Assembly: GCF_020194175.1 (NCBI RefSeq)
Contig: NZ_JADYVX010000045.1
Coordinates: forward strand, 1 to 58,594
From: Bradyrhizobium sp. BRP22
GTDB lineage: Bacteria; Pseudomonadota; Alphaproteobacteria; Rhizobiales; Xanthobacteraceae
Direction: 5' to 3'
DNA: 58,594 nucleotides
Shown in pieces: positions 26,192-34,863 of the stretch (position 1 is its first letter; each line of letters starts with the position of its first letter). Both the position numbers and the translations under genes were made by a program. The notes below the pieces were generated by a model that was not told the DNA's origin, made no database searches, and was given only the letters and a program-made list of their open reading frames with translations.

Positions 26192-26702
26192 CCATCATCG
26201 ATACGCGATCGCAACGAGATCGACCGGCGCGCAAGCCACCGTCCCTTCGACGAGGCGGCTGCTATCGTAACGCTCGCTGCTTTTTCGCGAGAGGCGCATG
26301 TTCGGTCTCCCCAACCGAGGAAAATCCAGTAGCTGCGCCAAGATGGTTGCGCAGGTGAGCCCGGAGCATGCGTGCGGCAGGTGCCCTCTACAATCTCACG
26401 ATTGTGATGCACAAATCCATACTTTGGTATGGGTTTGCGGCGGCAACACGACCACCGGGGTAACACGGACACGCAGCAGCAAGACTGCCCTTCGTCTCAC
26501 GACGTCATTCGCAGATGCCAGAACGCGAGCGAAGTCAGGCCACGCAGATGCCGGTCGCCTGCGGCCGAACAGCGCAATTTTGAGAAACGCGCGATAATCC
26601 GCGCACAGCGTCCCCTTCGAAGCTTGGCTACCGTTCAGATGACGACAAACGTCGACGCCACCCTTGGCGCCAATCCGCGACCTCAATGATGAGACACATC
26701 AG
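26192..26702. other. Divergent intergenic region, receiver-sigma / DUF417 copy 2
   Basis: These 511 bases hold no convincing gene; short frames on both strands lack family resemblance. The region must carry promoters for the minus-strand receiver-sigma genes and the plus-strand DUF417 gene. It contains the CCATAC-N4-GTATGG motif at 26417-26432. Confidence 0.5.
26413..26436. promoter_or_regulatory. Near-palindrome with CCATAC-N4-GTATGG core, candidate operator
   Basis: The core at 26417-26432 matches the core of the perfect palindrome at 19226-19241. Flanking AAA and TTT extend the symmetry, with one mismatch pair (T/G) next to the core. It lies 226 bases upstream of the receiver gene, almost the same distance as the other site has to the AraC gene. 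A shared regulator is inferred. Confidence 0.5.
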
Positions 26703-27230
26703 ATGGACCACCTCATAAAGAAACTGTCCAAACTCGATCTGGTCGGGGGCGATTTTGACTACCACGCCACGCGTGTGGCGATGATCGTCGTCTTCCTTGT
26801 CTTCAGCTGCCAGAAATGGTTCGACTATGAAGCGCATGCGTTGATTCCTTTCATCAGTCACGGGCCCCTGATCTTCTGGCTGTATCCGGTGTTTGGCGTA
26901 CGCGGGGCGGCCTACTTCCTGGGTTCCGCGGAATTGTTGTTTGGATTGCTTCTTCTGCTCGGATTCTGGAACCGAAAACTGGCGGTCCTGGGATCATTGG
27001 GTTCATGCGCGACCTATGTCGCTACCGTGACGATCATTCCGTTTTTCCCCGATGCCTGGGCTGCACCGGCCGGCGGCTTTCCCGCGGCCACGTTGCCGTT
27101 CCTCTTCCTCATGAAGGACGTCGTGCTGCTTGCGGCGTCGGTCTATCTGCTCAAGCAGGACATCCTCCGGGCAGCGGCCGAAGTGTCCCCGACTCAGAAC
27201 GGGATCGTCCGACAGGAAGCGATGCAGTAG
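26703..27230 (+). CDS. DUF417 (RclC/YkgB-family) membrane protein, copy 2
   Basis: A 175-residue membrane protein with FDYHATRVAMIVVFLVFSCQ, FISHGPLIFWLYPVFGVRGA and FLMKDVVLLAASVYLLKQD. It is more diverged than copies 1 and 3, which are closely alike, and carries a Cys in the first helix (FSCQKW) where the others have FGY. The start at 26703 lies at the expected N-terminus. It is a single gene convergent with the haloacid dehalogenase gene. Confidence 0.88.
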   Translation: MDHLIKKLSKLDLVGGDFDYHATRVAMIVVFLVFSCQKWFDYEAHALIPFISHGPLIFWLYPVFGVRGAAYFLGSAELLFGLLLLLGFWNRKLAVLGSLGSCATYVATVTIIPFFPDAWAAPAGGFPAATLPFLFLMKDVVLLAASVYLLKQDILRAAAEVSPTQNGIVRQEAMQ

Positions 27231-27259
27231 TCCCGGTTGGTGCTGGAAGCGCAAGCTCA

Positions 27260-27943
27260 TCACCGTCCAGCGTGACGGGCGATGAGCTGCTCGGCTACAT
27301 CGGCAAGGTTGTTGCCGATGATCTGCGGCTGGGGCCCAACTCCGAGGATGTCGTTTCCGGACCGCCTGATGAATGCAGCTTCCCAACCGGCCGCCACGGC
27401 GCCGAGCGTATCCCAGGCGTGGCAGGCGATCATGCAGAGCTGCGACGGACGGGCTCCCAGTTCATTCTCGACGTGCGCGTAGGTTTGCGGCGAGGGCTTA
27501 TATACCTTGACGCTGTCCACGCTGAACGACCTTTCGAAGAATTCTGAAATTCCACCGCGTTCGAGCTGGCAGGTCTGAACTTCAGCCAGGTTGTTTGTCA
27601 GGGTGAACAGCCGAAAGCCGGCATCGCGCAGCTTCCGCAACGCACCCGGCACTTCCGGATAAGGCGGCATCGTCGCGAATTTTTCCTTGAGCTCCTCGCC
27701 GTCTGCGCGCTCGATCCTGATGCCTTCGGCGTCCGCGAGCATCTTCAGGACGGCAGCACCGATCTCCGTGAACGGCACATAAGCGCGTGCCGCCGTCAGG
27801 GCCAGCGAATACATGACGAGGTCGGCGAACCAGAGCCGCATATCGACCTTGTCTCCGAAGATGCGCTTGAACGTCGGTTCCATCGTCCGAAGGTCGAGAA
27901 GCGTCTCGTTGACGTCGAACACGATCAGGGGAAGGTCGGACAT
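27260..27943 (-). CDS. Haloacid dehalogenase, type II
   Basis: A 227-residue HAD-superfamily protein. The nucleophile is the first Asp in PLIVFDVNETLLDL; motif 2 is FTLTNN; the Lys lies in VDSVKVYKPSPQTYAHV; motif 4 is ACHAWDTLGAVAAGW. This combination, including NETLLDL, fits type II (L-2-haloacid) dehalogenases, which replace halide by hydroxyl. The true substrate is unknown, since many such proteins act on other small acids or phosphates. The start at 27943 (MSDLPLIVFD) is preferred over a long non-conserved extension to 28039. Confidence 0.86.
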   Translation of the reverse strand: MSDLPLIVFDVNETLLDLRTMEPTFKRIFGDKVDMRLWFADLVMYSLALTAARAYVPFTEIGAAVLKMLADAEGIRIERADGEELKEKFATMPPYPEVPGALRKLRDAGFRLFTLTNNLAEVQTCQLERGGISEFFERSFSVDSVKVYKPSPQTYAHVENELGARPSQLCMIACHAWDTLGAVAAGWEAAFIRRSGNDILGVGPQPQIIGNNLADVAEQLIARHAGR

Positions 27944-28252
27944 GCTGCAAGCTCCATCTTCGCTTCGGCCGCGACCCAAGGATGCACGGTCTGCGCAGGT
28001 AATGCCGCAAGCCGGATCGGGACGGTCTGGGCAAGTCATTCGTGGACGGGCGCGGTTTGGTTACAGCGCGAGCCAAATCGGGCCGCGGCCTAGCCTCGAC
28101 CAGTCCTGCCCGAACCGAATGCGGCTCATGTCATGGCTCAGATCCCGGCTATTGTTGGGGCCTGGTGTTGGGAGTACGTTCCCCCTACGGGATAGACAAA
28201 CACCTTTCCCGCGTTTTCAACCGAGTGGCCGGCTAGTTCCGGAGTCCGGCAG
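27944..28252. other. Divergent intergenic region, dehalogenase / large kinase
   Basis: These 309 bases separate the dehalogenase gene from the 1840-residue kinase gene. A GGAG ribosome-binding site precedes the kinase ATG at 28253. I see no convincing gene or palindrome in the rest. Confidence 0.4.
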
Positions 28253-31200
28253 ATGCACGTATCCTCGCGGATTCCCACCAACGGCGATGCCGGTCTCAAG
28301 GCCTCATGGGACGACGGCGAGCGCTTGTTTTGCCGCGAACGGCGCCGGGGCGCCGATGGGAACGTCAAGAGTGTCCTGATCGTCATGGCCGCCGCGGAAC
28401 ACCCGCCTGCCGCGATCCTCGACCGGCTCGCCCATGAATACGCCTTGCGCGACGAGCTCGATGGGACCTGCGCCGTACGGCCGCTGGAGCTGATCCGCGA
28501 CGGCGGTCGAACCTTGCTGATCCTGGAGGATCCCGGCGGCGAGCCGCTCGAGGACCAACTGCTCGGCGTGCCGATGAAGCTGGACCGCTTTTTGGGATTG
28601 GCTCTCGCCATCACCACCGCCGTCGACCAGCTCCATCGGCGGGGTCTGATCCACAAGGATCTGAAGCCGGCAAATATTCTGGTGACTGGAACGGACGAAG
28701 TCAGGATTACCGGATTCGGCCTGACATCTCGCTTGCCGCGCGAGCGACAAAGGCTCGAACCGCCCGAGACCATCGCCGGCACGCTGGCCTACATGGCACC
28801 CGAGCAGACAGGCCGGATGAACCGGTCCATCGATTCCCGCAGCGATCTGTACGCACTCGGCGTGACGTTCTACCGAATGCTCACCGGCGCACTGCCGTTC
28901 ACCGCCGCCAATCCGATGGAATGGGTGCACAGCCATGTCGCGAGACGGGCCGTTCCGCCCGCCGAACGCATCAATGGCGTTCCCAGCGTCGTGTCGGCGA
29001 TCGTCATGAAGCTTCTCGCTAAGACAGCCGAGGATCGCTACCAGACCGCCGTCGGCCTCAAGAACGACCTCGAACGGTCGGTCGCCGAATGGGAAGCGCA
29101 GGGACGGATCGACGATTTCGTTCTGGGTCGAACCGATACACCCGACCGCCTGCTGATTCCCGAACGGCTATACGGTAGGGAACACGAGATCGAGGCGTTG
29201 CTTGCCTCGTACGATCGCGTTGCCCGGAGCGGCACGCCCGAGTTGATCCTGGTGTCCGGCCCCTCCGGTATCGGCAAGTCTGCTCTCGTCGACGAAATGC
29301 ACAAGGCCTTGATCCCGTTGGGAGGGTTCTTCGCGTCGGGCAAATTCGATCAGCACAGGCGCGACATGCCTTACGCGACGCTCGCACATGCTCTCCAGGG
29401 CCTCATCCGGGGCCTTCTCGCCAAGAATGATGCCGAGCTGGCCCCTTGGCGTCGTGCACTGCGCGACGCGCTGGGTCATCTCGGGCAACTGATGGTCGAT
29501 CTCGCACCGGAGCTGCGGCTGTTGATCGGAGATCAACCGCCTGTCCCGGAGACCTCCCCGCAAGATGCACAACGGCGCTTCCAACTCGTCGTTCGACGCT
29601 TCGTTGCCATTTTCGCCAAACCTCACCATCCGCTTGTGCTCTTCCTCGACGACCTGCAGTGGCTCGATGTGGCCACGTTGGAATTGATAGAGTACCTTCT
29701 GAACAGATCCGACTTGCGGAATCTGCTTCTCGTCGCCGCGTATCGACCCAACGACGTCGACGTCAAACATCTGCTGGCGCAGTGGCTCTCGGAAATTCGC
29801 GCTTCCCGTAAACGCGTTCGAGAAGTCGACCTTGCCCCCCTCACTCGCGATGCCGTTGGGGAGTTCGCCGCGGATGCACTTCGCTGCGAGCCGGCATACG
29901 CCATGCCGATCGCCGAGCTGGCATACGAGAAGACGGGAGGCAATCCGTTCTTTCTCACGCAGTTTTTGCAGGCGCTGGCCGAAGAGAAGCTACTCACCTT
30001 CGATCATGACAAACGGCAATGGCGCTGGGACCTCGAACGCATCGAGGACAAAAGCTACGCCGAAAACGTCGCGGATCTCATGGTCGGCAAGCTGAGCGGC
30101 TTGCGCGACGAGACACGTCGGGCGCTGCTCGAACTCGCCTGTCTGGGCAGCAGCGCCGAGGTCGCAATGCTCAGCCTTGTGCACGGAGGATCCGAGCAGA
30201 CGCTTCACGTCGACATGCGAGACGCGACGCGTCTCGAGCTAGTTCGACGCCTCAACAACTCCTACGTGTTCGTGCACGATCGCGTGCAAGAGGCCGCCTA
30301 TGCGCTTGAACCGGACCAGCACAGGCGGACGGCCTTGCACCTTCGGATCGGCATGGCGCTGGCGGCACAGCCGACGCCTGACGAAACCAACGAGCGCGTC
30401 TATATCGTTGCCAACCAGCTCAACCGCGGCATCGCCGCCTTGGCAAGGGACGCCGAACGCAATCAGGTCATTGCCGTCAATCTCGAGGCGGGCCGGCGTG
30501 CGCGAAGTGCAACGGCCTACCATGCGGCAACTACCTACCTCGAAACGGCCCGCAATCTGCTCGGCGAGGAAGGACATCCCCGGTGCAGCCGGGACGCCTT
30601 CGCGATCGGCCTGCTGCACGCCGAATGCAAGTTTCTGCTTGGCGATCTGGACACGGCCAAGGCGGAATTGACGATCCTGTCACAGAGCCGATCGGACATT
30701 CAGGCTAGTGCCGAGGTCGCCAGACTTCAGGCACAGCTTTACACCGCTGCGGGACAGCTCAAACCGGCGGTCGACGTCTGCCTTGCATTCCTGCACAAGA
30801 CCGGGATCGACTGGGCTCCCCATCCCGACCGAACCGAAGTGGATGATAATCGGCGACGCCTGCGGGGTTTGGCCGAAAGATTGTCCGACACCCAGCTTCA
30901 TACGCTGCCGCCGATGACCGATCCGAAACATCGTGCAACGATGTGCGTCTTGGCCGATCTCCTCACACCTGCGTTTCTGACCGATCGCAACCTGTCCGAC
31001 ATCATGCTCGTAGAGGCCACTCGGCTGACGATCGAGCACGGGATTAGCCCTGAAGCCTGCTATCCGCTGACCGCGATATTCGGCGTACTCGCGAGTAACT
31101 CAACCGATGCCGAACTCGGATTCCGGCTATCACAATTTGGCGCAACCCTTGCCGATAGACACCCGCAATTAGGACTGAGCGGCCGTGCCCTTTTGGTATT

Positions 31201-33775
31201 CGGCCTCCACGTAACCCCCTGGATTCGCCCGATCCGATCGGGAAGACCATTCATTCAGCGTGCTCTCGCAACTTGCTTGACGACTGGAGAGCTGGCGTTC
31301 GCGGCATACTCGCATCGCGGACTGATATCGGTGGATCTCTTCTGCGGCGATTCGCTAGCGGAGGTCTGCTCGAGCGCCCAACAGGCCTTGTCATTCGCTG
31401 AGGGTTTGGGTGTCCGGCTGGCCGCGGAGGGGCTGGTCAGGCAAAGAGAGCTGGCGCGGAGCCTTGCGGGGCGCGATGACAATAATCGCTTCGAGAGCCC
31501 GGCGTCGCTTCAGCCTCCGGATGCGAGCGAACCGTTAAGCGCCTTCTTTCACTACGCGACGCAAATTCAGATCGAGGTCCTCGCAGGACGTGACGATGTC
31601 GCGATTGACCTCGCCACACACGCCGAAAGGCTCTCCTGGTGCGCCCGATCCTATTCGGACTTTACCGAATACCGGTTCTATACGGCGCTCGCCCATGCCG
31701 GGGCTTATCACTCATCAGACTCCGAAGATCGTGAGCACCACCTCGGCGATCTCCGTGAGCACCACCGCAAGCTCACAGTCTGGTCCAACCGCTGCCCGGC
31801 AAATTTCGCCGCCCGACAGAAGCTCGTCACGGCTGAGCTCGCGCGCATCGAGGGCCGTGAACTCGAGGCGGAGCAGCTGTACGAAGAATCGATCGGATTG
31901 GCGCAAGAATCGGGATTTGTGCAGATCGAGGCAATCGCCGCCGAGCGTGCAGCACGGTTCTATGAGGCGCGCGGCATTCGAACAGTCGTGCTGTCCTACC
32001 TGATGAAGGCGCGCGATTGCTACGCGCGCTGGGGCGCCGCGGCAAAGGTGCGCCAGCTCGAGGAATTCCATCCGGGCCTGCGGGAGCGGGGATCCGCGTT
32101 TAACGCCGCGGGCACGATCGGAGCGCCTGTCGAGCAGTTGGACCTCGCGACGGTTCTCAAGGTGTCGGAGGCCGTTTCAGGCGAGATCGTGCTGGAGAGG
32201 CTCACGGAAACCCTGCTTCGTTCGGCCATCGAGCACGCGGGTGCAGAACGCGGCGTGCTGATTTTGCCGAGGGGCCCCGAGCTGAGAATTCGGGCGGAGG
32301 CGGTGACTGGCGGCGGTTCGGTCGCTCTCGATCTTGCCGATTCGCCGATCTCGGCCGCTGAAGTGCCGATGTCGATCGTACGATACACGGCTCGCACGCG
32401 AGAAAGCGTCGTGCTTGATGATGCCTCGAGGAGCAACGCATTCGGCGACGACGAATACATCAAGCAAAAACGTGTCCGATCGGCCCTGTGCGTACCGCTC
32501 ATCAAGCAAGGCGGGACGGTCGCATTTCTGTATCTCGAAAACAATCTTGCCTCGCGCGTATTCACCCCCGCCCGGATCGCGATCCTGAAGTTTCTCGCGT
32601 CCGAAGCTGCGACCTCACTCGACAATGCCCGTCTGTATCGGGAGCTTCAGGAGCGGGAGTCGAAAATCCGCCGGCTCGTCGAATCCAACATTATCGGTAT
32701 CTTCATCTTCGATCACATCCCCGACATTCTCGATGCCAATGAGGCCTTCCTGAAGACCTTGGGCTATGATCGCGATGATCTGGCCGCAGGAAGGTTGCGC
32801 TGGGCAGATCTGACGCCGCCCGAATGGCAGGAGCGCACCGATCGCGCCCGCGACGAATTGAAGGCGACGCGGGTCGTCAAGCCGTTTGAGAAGGCGTTCT
32901 TCCACAAGGATGGCAGCCGCGTGCCGGTGCTGACCGGCGGAGCCTTGTTCGATAATGAGCAAGAACAGGGCGTCGCCTTCGTGCTGGATCTCAGCGAGCG
33001 CAAGCGCGCGGAAACCGAGGCACGCGAGAACGAGCAACGTTACCGCGAGGCCCAGATGGAGCTGGCCCACGCCAACCGCGTGGCGGTGATGGGACAACTG
33101 ACCGCATCGATCGCCCATGAGGTCAATCAGCCGAACACTGCCGTCATCGCCAGTGCGCAGGCGGCATTGAGCTGGCTCGATCACCAACCGCCAGCGCTGG
33201 AGCAGACGCGCAGGGCGCTGACACGCGCCATCGAGAACGGCATCCGCTCCAGCGAGGTCATTGGGCGGATCCGCGATCTGATCAAGAAATCACCGCCCAA
33301 ACGGGATTCCCTGGCGATCAACAACGTGATCGGTCATGTCATTGAGCTCACGCAAACCGAAGCAGCGCGGAACGGTGTCTCGATCAAGACGGCATTCGCC
33401 GATCGTCTGCCCAAAGTCATCGGCGATCGCGTCGAGCTGCAGCAGGTGACGCTTAACCTCATCCTGAACGCCATCGAGGCGCTGAGCGGAACCATGGAGG
33501 GCAAGCGCGAACTACTGATCCAGACCGCGCGAGCGGATGCGGATAGCATACTGGTGTCGATCGCGGATTCGGGGCCGGGCCTGTCTGCGGAGGGCCTCGC
33601 GCGACTATTCGAACCTTTCTACACGACCAAGTCGGGAGGTCTGGGTATCGGACTGTCCATATGCCGTTCGATCATCGTCGCGCATGGCGGCAGACTGTGG
33701 GTGACCACAAACGAACCGCGGGGGGCGGTCTTCCAGTTCACCGTCCCGATCGATGACGGATCTGCAGTTGGCTGA
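28253..33775 (+). CDS. Giant Ser/Thr kinase - ATPase - GAF - PAS - histidine kinase
   Basis: The 1840-residue soluble protein joins two kinase types. Residues ~10-275 form a Ser/Thr kinase fold with catalytic HKDLKPANIL near 132, but the usual DFG is GFG (TGFGLTS). An ATPase domain follows with GPSGIGKSALVDE near 336 and LVLFLDDLQWLD near 462. A long helical, TPR-like region spans ~600-1290. A GAF domain (about 1300-1460), a PAS domain (about 1466-1590), the phosphorylated His in ASIAHEVNQPNTAV near 1619 and the ATP-binding domain with GGLGIGLSICRSI complete it. The family is known from bacteria and fungi; inputs are mostly unknown. No response regulator lies next to it. Confidence 0.93.
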   Translation: MHVSSRIPTNGDAGLKASWDDGERLFCRERRRGADGNVKSVLIVMAAAEHPPAAILDRLAHEYALRDELDGTCAVRPLELIRDGGRTLLILEDPGGEPLEDQLLGVPMKLDRFLGLALAITTAVDQLHRRGLIHKDLKPANILVTGTDEVRITGFGLTSRLPRERQRLEPPETIAGTLAYMAPEQTGRMNRSIDSRSDLYALGVTFYRMLTGALPFTAANPMEWVHSHVARRAVPPAERINGVPSVVSAIVMKLLAKTAEDRYQTAVGLKNDLERSVAEWEAQGRIDDFVLGRTDTPDRLLIPERLYGREHEIEALLASYDRVARSGTPELILVSGPSGIGKSALVDEMHKALIPLGGFFASGKFDQHRRDMPYATLAHALQGLIRGLLAKNDAELAPWRRALRDALGHLGQLMVDLAPELRLLIGDQPPVPETSPQDAQRRFQLVVRRFVAIFAKPHHPLVLFLDDLQWLDVATLELIEYLLNRSDLRNLLLVAAYRPNDVDVKHLLAQWLSEIRASRKRVREVDLAPLTRDAVGEFAADALRCEPAYAMPIAELAYEKTGGNPFFLTQFLQALAEEKLLTFDHDKRQWRWDLERIEDKSYAENVADLMVGKLSGLRDETRRALLELACLGSSAEVAMLSLVHGGSEQTLHVDMRDATRLELVRRLNNSYVFVHDRVQEAAYALEPDQHRRTALHLRIGMALAAQPTPDETNERVYIVANQLNRGIAALARDAERNQVIAVNLEAGRRARSATAYHAATTYLETARNLLGEEGHPRCSRDAFAIGLLHAECKFLLGDLDTAKAELTILSQSRSDIQASAEVARLQAQLYTAAGQLKPAVDVCLAFLHKTGIDWAPHPDRTEVDDNRRRLRGLAERLSDTQLHTLPPMTDPKHRATMCVLADLLTPAFLTDRNLSDIMLVEATRLTIEHGISPEACYPLTAIFGVLASNSTDAELGFRLSQFGATLADRHPQLGLSGRALLVFGLHVTPWIRPIRSGRPFIQRALATCLTTGELAFAAYSHRGLISVDLFCGDSLAEVCSSAQQALSFAEGLGVRLAAEGLVRQRELARSLAGRDDNNRFESPASLQPPDASEPLSAFFHYATQIQIEVLAGRDDVAIDLATHAERLSWCARSYSDFTEYRFYTALAHAGAYHSSDSEDREHHLGDLREHHRKLTVWSNRCPANFAARQKLVTAELARIEGRELEAEQLYEESIGLAQESGFVQIEAIAAERAARFYEARGIRTVVLSYLMKARDCYARWGAAAKVRQLEEFHPGLRERGSAFNAAGTIGAPVEQLDLATVLKVSEAVSGEIVLERLTETLLRSAIEHAGAERGVLILPRGPELRIRAEAVTGGGSVALDLADSPISAAEVPMSIVRYTARTRESVVLDDASRSNAFGDDEYIKQKRVRSALCVPLIKQGGTVAFLYLENNLASRVFTPARIAILKFLASEAATSLDNARLYRELQERESKIRRLVESNIIGIFIFDHIPDILDANEAFLKTLGYDRDDLAAGRLRWADLTPPEWQERTDRARDELKATRVVKPFEKAFFHKDGSRVPVLTGGALFDNEQEQGVAFVLDLSERKRAETEARENEQRYREAQMELAHANRVAVMGQLTASIAHEVNQPNTAVIASAQAALSWLDHQPPALEQTRRALTRAIENGIRSSEVIGRIRDLIKKSPPKRDSLAINNVIGHVIELTQTEAARNGVSIKTAFADRLPKVIGDRVELQQVTLNLILNAIEALSGTMEGKRELLIQTARADADSILVSIADSGPGLSAEGLARLFEPFYTTKSGGLGIGLSICRSIIVAHGGRLWVTTNEPRGAVFQFTVPIDDGSAVG

Positions 33776-33935
33776 ACCATCTCGGCTGGCGTCGTCACAG
33801 CGCAAAAATGGTAGAATGACCTGTAACCAAAACCGGGCTGCGAACGAAATATATCCGTCCGATCGCGCCGGCGAAAACCAGGCATAGGCGGGAACAGATC
33901 GACATCCGCTAACGGTGCGCAAAGGGAGAGATCAG

Positions 33936-34808
33936 TTGGGACTATCCTGGCAACAAGGCCCCCTTTCAACGGGAGCAATCGGCCGCTTCCTCGTCCCCGA
34001 GCAGCTGCCCAAGCGACTATTATACGTCGAACCGTTACGCCGCCGCATGCGCGTGCACTTTGGGGGACACTGGATTGCCGACAGCGAGAAGGTCCTCCTG
34101 CTGTTCGAACCAGGCCGTTATCCCGTGGCCTATTTCCCGGCGACCGACGTTTCGCCCCAAGTCCTCGAGCGCACCGAGCACAGCACCCGACACGTCGACC
34201 TCGGGCCAACGTCCTGGTATAGCGTCCGGACGGACGAGCAACACATCGCGGCCCGGGGAGCCTGGCAACACACCGACCTGCCCGCCCATGCGCGCGATTT
34301 GCACGGTCTGATCGCCTTCGCCTGGCGGGCCATGGATGCGTTCTACGAGGAAGACGAACGCATCGTGGGTCACGCCGCCGATCCCTATCATTGCATCGAC
34401 ATCCGCCAGACCTCCCGTCACCTCGTGGTCAACCATCAGGGTCGGGTCATCGCCGATACGAAGCGGCCGCTGGTGCTTTACGAATCCGGCTTTGCACCCC
34501 GCTGGTACGTTCCACGTGCCGATATCGACGAGTCTGCCCTCACTCCGGTGAAGCTTCAGACCTTCTGTCCGTACAAGGGTCTCTGCAGCTATTATTCCAT
34601 TGGAGATGCACGCCAAGCGGCCTGGTCCTACCCGGACGCCTATCCCGAGGTCCGCCGCATCTCCAATTTTGTATCCTTCGAACCGGACATCGTCACCGTC
34701 CATCTCGATGCCACGCTGATGCGTCTCGAACCCGGCCAGTCGGTGGTTCCACACGGCCCCGATCGTAATCTTGACGTTGCCGAGGTGGCGCCCGAGGCTG
34801 GTAACTAG
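33936..34808 (+). CDS. Protein with two DUF427 domains
   Basis: Two homologous halves are visible: RMRVHFGGHWIADSEKVLLL with a following VAYFPATDVS, and HLVVNHQGRVIADTKRPLVL with WYVPRADID. DUF427 domains are small beta-rich folds of unknown function; the C-terminal CPYKGLCSYYSIGD motif is typical. I prefer the TTG start at 33936, which has AGGGAGAG six bases upstream; a GTG at 33915 lies in frame. The gene is 127 bases after the giant kinase and 55 bases before the MOSC fusion, so the three may be transcribed together. Confidence 0.85.
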   Translation: MGLSWQQGPLSTGAIGRFLVPEQLPKRLLYVEPLRRRMRVHFGGHWIADSEKVLLLFEPGRYPVAYFPATDVSPQVLERTEHSTRHVDLGPTSWYSVRTDEQHIAARGAWQHTDLPAHARDLHGLIAFAWRAMDAFYEEDERIVGHAADPYHCIDIRQTSRHLVVNHQGRVIADTKRPLVLYESGFAPRWYVPRADIDESALTPVKLQTFCPYKGLCSYYSIGDARQAAWSYPDAYPEVRRISNFVSFEPDIVTVHLDATLMRLEPGQSVVPHGPDRNLDVAEVAPEAGN

Positions 34809-34832
34809 CCAGCGGAATCTGCGACCCGCTGG
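34809..34832. other. Hairpin between DUF427 and MOSC-fusion genes
   Basis: Perfect 7-base arms CCAGCGG and CCGCTGG flank a 10-base loop, starting right after the DUF427 stop codon. No T-run follows. It may reduce read-through or stabilise the upstream message. Confidence 0.4.
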
Positions 34833-34863
34833 TAAGAGCTCGGGCGTCGAAACGGAGCTGCAT

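Noticed and set aside
26164..26472. 102-residue minus-strand frame upstream of the receiver gene
   Set aside because: Trp/Arg/Ser-rich nonsense composition; overlaps the promoter motif at 26417.
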